A stretch of 21,044 nucleotides of DNA from a virus: positions 1 to 21,044 of the IMG/VR virus record IMGVR_UViG_3300020472_000203. One strand, 5' to 3'. How positions within the stretch are numbered: the first letter of the stretch is position 1; each line of letters starts with the position of its first letter. Below, in pieces: positions 13,963 through 21,044 of this stretch. Under the pieces are notes generated by a model that worked only from the letters and a program-made list of their open reading frames with translations, was not told the DNA's origin and ran no database searches. A program made the position numbers and the translations under genes.

Positions 13963-16900
13963 ATGGCAAAACCCACATTTAATCTTTTTGGTCCTATAAC
14001 GAAGGATGATATCAGAGTTGGATACATCTCTACTGATAGAGGGTATGTAGAGGGTAGGAGTATTTGTGATGCCAATCTTCATGCACAGAAGAATCCTGGT
14101 GCTGTTTTTATCTTTAAGCCAGATAGAACAACTGTTGAATTTTTAAGTATTAATGAAGTTAATAAATTAGATCCATCTACTGCTGATACCACTATTAGTT
14201 GTCCAGATGGTTTGAAGTTAGAGGGTGAACCTGATCCACCATCTGTACAGTTTTTGGGTGGGGGTGGAATAGGTGCTGTAGCTAATCCTGTGATTGGTAA
14301 TGATGGATCTGTAATGGCAATTGATTTAGTGAATGGTGGATATGGTTATCAATACCCACCTATTGTTAAGTTGAAAGATGATAGGGGTCTTGGTGTAGGT
14401 GCAATTATTAATGTTGGATTGGGGACGATTGCAGATCAAACCATATATTATGCTGATGAAGAAGATTTTGAAGAAGTTCGCTTATGCCCAGATCCTTTTA
14501 CAGATCCTTCAAAAAGTGATGGTGGTAAAGAGTCAAAAGATGCATCAAAAAGATCTGAATATGGAAGAAGATTTGGTCCAAGTGGTAAAGATTTAGGTGC
14601 TTGGAGACCAAGAACCTACACAGAAGATAAGAAAATTCCATTTGAGGATGTATTAGATGATTATCTTAAGAAGTTAGCAGTATCAGGCAAAGACTGGTGG
14701 ACCACCAGAAAAGAACCACCTTTAAGAGTGAATACTGATGGTAAACAAAGTAGAACAGTTTATGATGTTAGTCATTGGGCATGGGGTGGTGGAACTGCTA
14801 CTGCTTTAAGTGATGTTGAATTTGAAATTTATTGGCATTCTCCTGGTAGAACCACAGGATTGGGATTTGAATTTGTTGCTCAAGATGGATCTCATTCATT
14901 TATAATAGGAAGTGGTACTAAAACAATAGGTCAAGGTAGAACGAAAAGTGTTTTTCAAGTTAAAGAGAATGTAACATATAATGTAAAACCAATTGGAAAA
15001 AAATCTAAGAACATGGGTCCTTTACCAAAGGCATCATCTTCAACAGCACCAAAAAAATTAAATGTAGGTACTGTTAATGAATTAGCTAATCAGGGACTTC
15101 TGAAAAAACTTGGTGGGACTGCAGGTAAAGATATTACTAAATTTAAACAACAGGCAGTAGGTACAGGAGATAAAATATTTGCTGATTTTCTTGCTAGTGG
15201 AGATGATGCTGATGATATTCAAGTACAGGCCAATAGAGGTAAGTTTACTGCATCCAATCAAAGATGGGTTAAAGGTACTGGTGGTAGAAGGCAAACTTAT
15301 GATTTAACTTATAGATTCCAAACTGGTAAAGTTGAGGTTGCTCCTAGTTTTATGAATAGACATGCTATATCTCCAGTTCCTCCTTCTAATGTAAAGGGAT
15401 CTGATAATTCAGGAAAGTGGTATTCTTTTGAATGGGATGTAGATTTTCCTTATGATGGTGAGTATAAGTTTAGAGCACAGTGTGATAATAAGGCACGACT
15501 TTATATTGATAATAAACAATTATCCAGTTTTCAAATAGGATTTGGAGGAGCATCGGGGCATGTACTGTCTAGTCCTTCAGGACTTAAAGAAACAGTTGAG
15601 GGTGGACTTCATAAGATGAGATTGGATCTTTATAATGAAAGTATTAAGCAACAATTACCTATATCTCAACCCCCTCCAGCTTCAACTAGTGAAGTAATTT
15701 TTAAGATTGTTGGTTCATCTTGGTTTACTGATGGAGTAAGAATAGAGGAACTTGATATTAATGAAGTAAAGGATTTTACTTTCTCAGATACTAAGGGTCA
15801 GTTAAATAAATCTTATACTAGAAAGATTGATTTTGGTAGAAAATATAAAGTGGTATTTACTAGTAAGGAAAGTTTAAATGTAGAATTAAGAACAAAAGGT
15901 TTAAATGTCATTCAAATGGAGAATGCTGGTGATGGATCTTTTGATGATGTAGTTATATCTGCGAGTACAGGACAGTTCACTGATCTTAAAGGAAATGTTG
16001 CTTACTTTAGTGTACCTTATCCTGAAAAGAAGGGTAATAAATCTGAAAGTTCTCAAGGTATAAAAACAAAGCAGATTTTTAATACTGTTGATTATATTAA
16101 TAAAGCAAATAGACAATTATGGAGAACGAATATTTTTGCACAAGGTGGATTTTTAAATGATAATGGAGTTTGTCCTTTTGATACTAATCTTCAATTAAAA
16201 GATAATCCTTACGCAGGAACTCATACAATTAATTGGCCGAATGTTAATTTTCCTATTGATGGAAATTATACTATTGATGTAGCAGTTGATGATAATGTTA
16301 AATTGAAAATTGGTGATCAAGTTAACATTGATAAGAAAGGTTTTAAAGAAGGTACTAGTGTAAGCACTGGTACATTAAGAGTTACTCGATTTATTAAGCA
16401 AGGAACTTATCCTGTTATTGCTGAATTGGAGCAAATTGCAGGAGGAGCATTTTCATTCAAGGCTCCTGATGGTAATATTAAAAAAGCTCTTGATGTTAAA
16501 TTTAAAGTAACATCTGCGTCCATGTATGCGAATAAGATTACTATTCCTGGATTACTTTCTGTAGGAAAACAATATAAAGGATCTCAAATAAGTCAGATTT
16601 TAAATAAGAAAGTTGAAGTTAATAAGGATTATGATGTTATATTGAATAGTGATCAAAGTACTAATATAAGATTAAGAATAAAGGATGATGGTAAAAGATT
16701 AGAAATGGAAGATTGGAAAGATGGTGATTGGCAGGATATGGTATGTACGGTAACTCAAGGAGAATTTCATAGTATTCAAGGAAATAGGTGCAAGTTTAGG
16801 ATAAATCAAACTGTTAAGGGTAGTAACCCAATGGCACTAGCAATTAATATTGAGAGTAGTTTTTCAGAGAAGGAAGTAGATGCTCAAAAATCTTGGAATG

Positions 16901-19803
16901 AAAATCCTATGGGAGTTGCATTGACTATTGATTCTCCAATACCACCAATTCCTCAAGAACCTGTTCCTTTACAAGAAGGAAGGTGTCCTAATAATCCATT
17001 TTGGACAACTAGATTTCCTGGTGCTAAAGAAAGATGGTTCCCTGTCAAACATAATCAATGGGGTGATTTGTTGAATAAGCATGGAATTTCACCAACCATT
17101 CCATTTAATAAGACTACTAATCCTTTAATTGATGTATCATTTGAAGTTCAGTGGAATTCTCCACATAGAAATAGTGGTTTGGGGTATAGATTTGTTGCTC
17201 AAGATGGATCTCATTCCTTTACGATAAGAGATATTAGTAAAACAGTAAGTCAGGGTCAGAGGATTGATAAGATTAAAGTTAAGGAAAATATAACTTATGA
17301 TGTAAAAGTAATTGGCCGAAGATCAGCATCTCAAGGATCTATTAATGATGCAAGAGGTGATAACTCTAAGGTTACTGAATTGGCAGAACAAGGTCTTCTT
17401 AAAACGATGGGCAAGACCAAGGGTGGAAATCTTCCTAAATTGGATGGTGGTAGTGGTGATATAATTTTTGCTGATTTTCTTGACAGTCTTGATGATGCTG
17501 ATGATATTCAAATACAAGCCGGAGTAGGTAAATTCACTTCTTCTAATCCAAGGAAGGTAAATGCTCTTAAAGGTCAAAGAACCACTTATGATCTAACTTA
17601 TAGGGTGGATAAAGTACCCTCTATGGAAACTGGTAGTTTCTCAAATAGTTGGACTAAAGATTTTCCATTTGGTGGGTATTATAAAGCTTTATTAGAAGTT
17701 GATGACATTGGTGAACTTTGGATTGATGATGAGAAAGTAATTGACCGTAAAGTTCCTGGTAAAGAAGAGAAATTAATTTATATTGATGGACCAACTTCTC
17801 AAGAAGAGTTTGATTCAAAAGGACCTACATCTCATACAATAAAAGTAGTTGCTCAGAATACTAAATCTGAAAAAACAAAAGAAATTGATGCGAAGATTTT
17901 CAATACTTTAGATTGGATAGGTGGGGGATCATCTAGTCCAACATATAAAACAATTAAATTTAAAGTTTCTACAGCATCCTTGTATGGTAATGGAATTAAG
18001 ATACCTGAACTTGGTATTGCGGCAAGTAAAAAATATAACGGTGCTAATGTTAATAAAACTTTTGAGAGGGAAGTAGAAGTAAATAAGGTTTATGATGTAG
18101 AATTGACAAGTAATGCTACTCCACCAGGACTTATTTCTAGAGATATTATATTTCAAGGTCTTCATCCTGTTAATAACCCTATTCAAGTTAATGATAGTAG
18201 GAGAAGAATGAATTTAAAAGATGGTCATGGTACAGATTCTAATGCATCTTTTATAATTGAGAGTGGGGATGTTAGATTCTCTGCTGATGGTAAGAGTTTA
18301 GAGGGAAGTGGTGAATCAACTATAACTTTAACATGGAATGATAAAAGGAAAGCGGGTCGTGCTATTGATAAAATTACGATAGCAAATATCACATGGACTA
18401 GAAGTGGAACGAGAGGTACTGAGAGTCATAAGATTACTATTCCTGGTAATACTTCAAGGGCAGCAGGAGTACGATTAAGGACTTCAGGTGAATCTGTACT
18501 TCAAATGGAAGATCATACTGATAGTTCTTGGGATGATGTTCAATGTTCTGCTACTGAAGGAAGATTTTTTGATTTTAAACCTGGTGCAAATAATGCGAGT
18601 TGTAAATTTGTAGTTACTGCTGCTACTAAAGTATCTGGTGGTGTTGCAGGTGGTACAACAAGAGAAGGTGTTACTTATCAAGGTCCTCATTTATTTCATT
18701 TTACTCATAAGTTATGGGGTAAGGTAATTAATAAAGAAGGTATTTCTCCTATTGGATCTCCTAATCAAAGTTTATCTGAACCTAATTCTAATATTTTGGG
18801 AACCAAGATTTTAACTTGGAAGAATGTTAATTTCCCAGAATCAGGGGAATATGATATACTTTTTGTTGCTGATGATATTGGAGAATTGTATATTGGTGAT
18901 AGTTCTATTCCTAAGATAAAAGTAACGCAAAATCATCCAACAAATGAGTATGCTACTGAATCAATTAAATTAACTAAAGGTAAGCATGATATATCAGTTC
19001 ATCTTACCAATCTTTATACTAACGATCTTTTCCAAACCAATCCTACAGGAGTTGCTCTTAAGATTACTAAAAAGATGGCAGTAGGAACAGGAATCTATAG
19101 AACTTGGAAGGAGAATCCCTTAGGAATTTCTGCAAAACTTATTCCCCCACCTTGTCCTAAAAAGGTATCTGGTAAGGGTGTTGTTGTTGATCCAGTGGTT
19201 GTAGATCCTGGTAACGGATATCCTCCTGGTGGTGGAGGTGGATATCCTGCTGCTTTAAAATTAAAAGATGCTGTTATTCTAAATGGTGGGATAAATTATG
19301 ATCAGGATAAGGATACAGTAACACTTTTGGATCCAATTACAGGAGATTCTAATGGAGCAAAGCTTTCTTTATGTGAAGTTGGTCCATTTGGACAAATAGA
19401 GAAGGTATGTATAGATGCACCTGGATTCTTTGATAGAATGCCTACTGTTGTTGTTGACTCTGATACTGGTGTTAATTTAGATTTGTCATTACAATTTGAA
19501 GTTGTTAGGGATCCTGTAGTAGAAGACTTGCCATTGGTACAAGTTACTGATCTTGTTGGACTCAAGCAGACAGGATACTATCGAGGTAGACCTTACTATG
19601 GTGCTGTATTCTATCAAGATGGTGTTAAATATGCTGGTTGGTATGAAACTGCTGGTGAATTAGTACAGATCTATGAAACAATGCAAGAAAGTATTGATGC
19701 TAGGGTAACTACACCTCCATCTGCCATTCTTAGACAAGGTTCAGATACTAGTAGTAATGATCCACGACTTAATATTCCAGGTACTCCTGAAAATCTTACA
19801 TAG
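13963..19803 (+). CDS. Giant 1946-aa modular virion structural protein with PA14-like repeats
   Basis: A large phage structural protein, probably baseplate- or tail-associated; its specific role is unknown. The N-terminus (1-60) has VGYISTDRGYVEGRSICDAN and FIFKPDRTTVEFLSINEV; I believe similar N-termini occur in other marine myovirus tail proteins. A Gly-rich beta segment follows (~85-160). Then come repeated modules, residues approximate: A (284-455), B (484-561), C (577-684), B (752-826), C (843-950), A (1057-1217), B (1225-1303), C (1329-1554, interrupted), B (1613-1685). The B modules (FPYDGEYKFRAQCDNKARLYID) resemble PA14 domains, known for carbohydrate binding in adhesins. A second Gly-rich beta region (~1730-1850) precedes a conserved C-terminus with YYRGRPYYGAVFYQDGVKYA. 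It could be a host-recognition adhesin or a baseplate decoration protein. Confidence 0.7.
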   Translation: MAKPTFNLFGPITKDDIRVGYISTDRGYVEGRSICDANLHAQKNPGAVFIFKPDRTTVEFLSINEVNKLDPSTADTTISCPDGLKLEGEPDPPSVQFLGGGGIGAVANPVIGNDGSVMAIDLVNGGYGYQYPPIVKLKDDRGLGVGAIINVGLGTIADQTIYYADEEDFEEVRLCPDPFTDPSKSDGGKESKDASKRSEYGRRFGPSGKDLGAWRPRTYTEDKKIPFEDVLDDYLKKLAVSGKDWWTTRKEPPLRVNTDGKQSRTVYDVSHWAWGGGTATALSDVEFEIYWHSPGRTTGLGFEFVAQDGSHSFIIGSGTKTIGQGRTKSVFQVKENVTYNVKPIGKKSKNMGPLPKASSSTAPKKLNVGTVNELANQGLLKKLGGTAGKDITKFKQQAVGTGDKIFADFLASGDDADDIQVQANRGKFTASNQRWVKGTGGRRQTYDLTYRFQTGKVEVAPSFMNRHAISPVPPSNVKGSDNSGKWYSFEWDVDFPYDGEYKFRAQCDNKARLYIDNKQLSSFQIGFGGASGHVLSSPSGLKETVEGGLHKMRLDLYNESIKQQLPISQPPPASTSEVIFKIVGSSWFTDGVRIEELDINEVKDFTFSDTKGQLNKSYTRKIDFGRKYKVVFTSKESLNVELRTKGLNVIQMENAGDGSFDDVVISASTGQFTDLKGNVAYFSVPYPEKKGNKSESSQGIKTKQIFNTVDYINKANRQLWRTNIFAQGGFLNDNGVCPFDTNLQLKDNPYAGTHTINWPNVNFPIDGNYTIDVAVDDNVKLKIGDQVNIDKKGFKEGTSVSTGTLRVTRFIKQGTYPVIAELEQIAGGAFSFKAPDGNIKKALDVKFKVTSASMYANKITIPGLLSVGKQYKGSQISQILNKKVEVNKDYDVILNSDQSTNIRLRIKDDGKRLEMEDWKDGDWQDMVCTVTQGEFHSIQGNRCKFRINQTVKGSNPMALAINIESSFSEKEVDAQKSWNENPMGVALTIDSPIPPIPQEPVPLQEGRCPNNPFWTTRFPGAKERWFPVKHNQWGDLLNKHGISPTIPFNKTTNPLIDVSFEVQWNSPHRNSGLGYRFVAQDGSHSFTIRDISKTVSQGQRIDKIKVKENITYDVKVIGRRSASQGSINDARGDNSKVTELAEQGLLKTMGKTKGGNLPKLDGGSGDIIFADFLDSLDDADDIQIQAGVGKFTSSNPRKVNALKGQRTTYDLTYRVDKVPSMETGSFSNSWTKDFPFGGYYKALLEVDDIGELWIDDEKVIDRKVPGKEEKLIYIDGPTSQEEFDSKGPTSHTIKVVAQNTKSEKTKEIDAKIFNTLDWIGGGSSSPTYKTIKFKVSTASLYGNGIKIPELGIAASKKYNGANVNKTFEREVEVNKVYDVELTSNATPPGLISRDIIFQGLHPVNNPIQVNDSRRRMNLKDGHGTDSNASFIIESGDVRFSADGKSLEGSGESTITLTWNDKRKAGRAIDKITIANITWTRSGTRGTESHKITIPGNTSRAAGVRLRTSGESVLQMEDHTDSSWDDVQCSATEGRFFDFKPGANNASCKFVVTAATKVSGGVAGGTTREGVTYQGPHLFHFTHKLWGKVINKEGISPIGSPNQSLSEPNSNILGTKILTWKNVNFPESGEYDILFVADDIGELYIGDSSIPKIKVTQNHPTNEYATESIKLTKGKHDISVHLTNLYTNDLFQTNPTGVALKITKKMAVGTGIYRTWKENPLGISAKLIPPPCPKKVSGKGVVVDPVVVDPGNGYPPGGGGGYPAALKLKDAVILNGGINYDQDKDTVTLLDPITGDSNGAKLSLCEVGPFGQIEKVCIDAPGFFDRMPTVVVDSDTGVNLDLSLQFEVVRDPVVEDLPLVQVTDLVGLKQTGYYRGRPYYGAVFYQDGVKYAGWYETAGELVQIYETMQESIDARVTTPPSAILRQGSDTSSNDPRLNIPGTPENLT
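14812..15327 (+). repeat. Module A copy 1 within the giant gene
   Basis: Encodes a domain starting DVEFEIYWHSPGR and ending RQTYDLTYRF. It is repeated at 17131-17613. A 26-bp stretch (14872-14897) is identical to 17191-17216 and encodes FVAQDGSHS. Confidence 0.75.
15412..15645 (+). repeat. PA14-like module B copy 1 within the giant gene
   Basis: Pattern FEWDVDFPYDGEYKFRAQCD then ARLYIDNK and HKMRLDLYN. Further copies are at 16216-16440, 17635-17870 and 18799-19017. The order 'FP--G-Y ... D---(K/E)L-I-' resembles the PA14 fold. Confidence 0.6.
15691..16014 (+). repeat. Module C copy 1 within the giant gene
   Basis: Begins EVIFKIVGSSWFTDGVRI and includes VELRTKGLNVIQMEN, then DDVVISASTGQFTDLKG. 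It is the first of three copies; the second is at 16489-16812 and the third at 17947-18624. Confidence 0.65.
16216..16440 (+). repeat. PA14-like module B copy 2 within the giant gene
   Basis: Pattern INWPNVNFPIDGNYTIDVAV, then DDNVKLKIGDQVNI, and TYPVIAELEQI at the end. Confidence 0.6.
16489..16812 (+). repeat. Module C copy 2 within the giant gene
   Basis: Begins LDVKFKVTSASMYANKI and includes IRLRIKDDGKRLEMED, then VCTVTQGEFHSIQGN. The copy is compact, with no insertion. Confidence 0.65.
17131..17613 (+). repeat. Module A copy 2 within the giant gene
   Basis: Encodes DVSFEVQWNSPHR to TYDLTYRV, clearly homologous to the first copy, with ADFLDSLDDADDIQIQA matching ADFLASGDDADDIQVQA. The copies differ in the central Lys/Ala-rich linker. 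Confidence 0.75.
17635..17870 (+). repeat. PA14-like module B copy 3 within the giant gene
   Basis: Pattern NSWTKDFPFGGYYKALLEVD, then DIGELWIDDEKVI and SHTIKVVAQNT. Confidence 0.6.
17947..18624 (+). repeat. Module C copy 3, split by an insertion
   Basis: Begins KTIKFKVSTASLYGNGI and resumes as VRLRTSGESVLQMED, then CSATEGRFFDF. Between DVELTSNATP and VRLR lies about 115 aa (18124-18468) that the other copies lack. Confidence 0.65.
18799..19017 (+). repeat. PA14-like module B copy 4 within the giant gene
   Basis: Pattern LTWKNVNFPESGEYDILFVA, then DDIGELYIGDSSI and KHDISVHLTNL. 'DDIGEL' is shared exactly with copy 3. Confidence 0.6.
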
Positions 19804-19813
19804 GTAATTAGAA

Positions 19814-20518
19814 ATGTCAAAAGGAATAGATGCTCCTGGAGCAATATCAAGAAATACGGTTAATAATAGAATAAGTGGCAGGGCAGAGGATGAGAATCCT
19901 ACGGATACTGCTAAACAGAATTATACTGAGATTGGTTGGTCAAATGATAAAGGGTCTATAAGGTTAGGTCATGTTCATAAGCAAGGTGATGTAACTGCTG
20001 GTGTTATACTTCAAACTCCTGATGCAGAACATCAATTGTCATTGGATATTGATGGTCCTAGAAAAGGATGGACAACATCAACTGGTCCTGGAAATTTTAA
20101 TGTAGAATGTGGTAGTGCTAATGAGGAAGCACAAGACAGCTTGATTCTTAACGCAAAAAATGGTAATATTTGTATTACTGCTACTAATGGAAAGATTAGA
20201 TTGCAGGGAACTGATATAGAACTTGTTGCTATTGGTGATGGTGATGCCAGAGGTAATATCAAAATGGAGGCAACGGAAAATATCATTACTAATTCTAAAA
20301 AATTAATGATGACAGCCAAGCAGTATTATCGAATTGCTACACCAGGAATTGGTGAGGTATGTGCTAATGCTGTTCTGCAAATGTATGGATCTATATTTCG
20401 TGGTATATCGGATGGATGTATGTTTAAAAATTCTAAAGTTGGTGGACAGAAATTTGCTGTTCTAAATACTGCACTTACAGCTTCAACAATAGCTAACCCA
20501 GAACCACAACCAGAGTAA
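19814..20518 (+). CDS. Spike/needle-like beta-rich structural protein
   Basis: The 234-aa protein has a mixed N-terminal domain (YTEIGWSNDKGSIRLGHVHK at ~37-56, with HEQL-like beta strands in GVILQTPDAEHQLSLDIDGP) and a central segment of short, regular strands: NGNICITATNGKIRLQGTDI, then ELVAIGDGDARGNIKMEATE and NIITNSKKLMMTA. Short beta repeats of this kind are typical of triple-stranded beta-helix tail needles such as the C-terminal part of T4 gp5. In this window the gp5-like protein lacks that part, so this could be the detached needle or a spike near the baseplate tip. The C-terminus (FRGISDGCMFKNSKVGGQKF) is unassigned. It starts 10 nt after the giant gene stop. I have not seen a firm family for it. 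Confidence 0.6.
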   Translation: MSKGIDAPGAISRNTVNNRISGRAEDENPTDTAKQNYTEIGWSNDKGSIRLGHVHKQGDVTAGVILQTPDAEHQLSLDIDGPRKGWTTSTGPGNFNVECGSANEEAQDSLILNAKNGNICITATNGKIRLQGTDIELVAIGDGDARGNIKMEATENIITNSKKLMMTAKQYYRIATPGIGEVCANAVLQMYGSIFRGISDGCMFKNSKVGGQKFAVLNTALTASTIANPEPQPE

Positions 20519-20527
20519 GAGGTAAAA

Positions 20528-21044
20528 ATGCAATTTGATGACGTAAACATTGGTGGACAACTCAAAGTAGGAACTGGAGTTTGTGCTGCTATTAAGGAAG
20601 GACAAGAGAAGATTAATGGATCAGCATTGATAGAAGGTCCAATGGTTGTTGGTGCTCCAGATGCATTTGGATCACAGGAAGCCACATTAATGGTTGGTCC
20701 TTGTTCAAATGATGATCCAGACTCAGAGATGCCTGAAAGTTCTTTAGGTATTTCTGGTAGTCAACCAACTGGTATAAAGATTAAAGGAAATGTGTATGTA
20801 GAAGGGGATTTATATACAACTGGATCTGTTGATTGTATTTCTGTTGGGAGATTAGAAGCAAGACATGGAGTTGCTGATAAACTTCCCAAAAAGTTTGATA
20901 TTGTTCACCCAAGTTTAGGTGAAGGAAACCGACTTGCTCATGCTTGTATTGAGGGTGCTGAGGTTGGTGTTTATCATAGAGGAAGAGTAAAGAATGAAAA
21001 GGTAATCATTCTACCTTCTTATTGGAAGGATCTAGTACATGAAA
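20528..21044 (+). CDS. Fibre-like structural protein, 3'-truncated by window edge
   Basis: The gene starts at ATG 20528 with a strong Shine-Dalgarno AAGAGG (20517-20522) 5 nt upstream, and stays open to the last base (172 codons visible). The N-terminus MQFDDVNIGGQLKVGTGV and a middle segment GIKIKGNVYVEGDLYTTGSV look like beta-roll fibre repeats. The last visible part, KKFDIVHPSLGEGNRLAHAC followed by IEGAEVGVYHRGRV and IILPSYWKDLV, is a recurring C-terminal domain of phage tail fibres and cell-surface-type proteins, with conserved His-Pro, HACIEG and YW. It probably belongs to a short fibre or tip protein. The rest lies outside the window. Confidence 0.6.
   Translation, partial: MQFDDVNIGGQLKVGTGVCAAIKEGQEKINGSALIEGPMVVGAPDAFGSQEATLMVGPCSNDDPDSEMPESSLGISGSQPTGIKIKGNVYVEGDLYTTGSVDCISVGRLEARHGVADKLPKKFDIVHPSLGEGNRLAHACIEGAEVGVYHRGRVKNEKVIILPSYWKDLVHE

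Noticed and set aside
14399-14596. A 65-codon plus-strand frame overlapping the N-terminal part of the giant gene
   Set aside because: The translation is Lys/Met/Leu-rich and is the +1 shadow of the giant gene; no conserved motif or Shine-Dalgarno.
14812-19017. Repeats in the giant gene as CRISPR or mobile element repeats
   Set aside because: The copies are protein-coding modules in one frame with diverged sequence, not short direct repeats with spacers and no terminal inverted repeats or transposase.
1-21044. tRNA, rRNA or integrase/attachment site
   Set aside because: No cloverleaf, rRNA-like or recombinase sequence was recognised by eye; the window is almost entirely structural coding sequence with gaps under 45 bases.

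Overview
The window is a stretch of late structural genes from a T4-like contractile-tailed phage genome, most likely a marine cyanophage (myovirus infecting Synechococcus or Prochlorococcus). Three things point there: AT-rich, tightly packed genes; recognisable T4 homologues (gp32, gp53, gp48, gp4, gp54, gp26, gp27, gp5); and a small protein ending in the C-terminal signature of CP12, a Calvin-cycle regulator known to be carried by cyanophages. Function calls rest on reading the translated sequences and on recalled family knowledge; no database search was run.

Layout. Positions 1-450 (+) hold the 3' end of the single-stranded-DNA-binding protein gene 32. It converges, with no gap, on a leftward operon (3421 to 451, minus strand): gp4 head-completion nuclease, a 149-aa unknown, gp48 tail-tube cap, gp53 baseplate wedge. 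A 42-bp divergent intergenic region (3422-3463) separates this from a rightward operon that fills the rest of the window: gp54-like tube initiator, gp26-like protein, a 60-aa small ORF, two large tape-measure-like proteins, gp27 hub, a CP12-like protein, gp5-like hub with an OB fold, a 1946-aa repeat-built structural protein, a beta-rich spike/needle-like protein, and a fibre-like protein cut by the right edge.

The genes make one assembly: hub (gp5/gp27), wedge (gp53), tube start and cap (gp54/gp48), length ruler (tape measures), and adhesin or spike components. Late-promoter-like octamers (NATAAATA / CTAAATA) occur at five gene junctions and in the divergent region; five of them share bases with the stop codon of the upstream gene.

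Most notable observation. The gp26-like gene ends in a canonical -1 slippery heptamer (T TTT TTC, 5030-5036). A Shine-Dalgarno-like GGAGGG lies 9 nt upstream and a predicted 11-bp hairpin downstream. A -1 slip joins it in frame to the 60-aa ORF, giving a 301-aa fusion just before the tape-measure genes. This is the layout of the lambda gpG/gpGT tail assembly chaperones, and suggests that gp26 plus the small ORF form such a pair here. Also notable are the CP12-like gene inside the baseplate operon, a hub protein with no visible lysozyme domain and a separately encoded needle-like protein, and the A-B-C-B-C-A-B-C-B module order of the giant protein, one module of which is split by an insertion.
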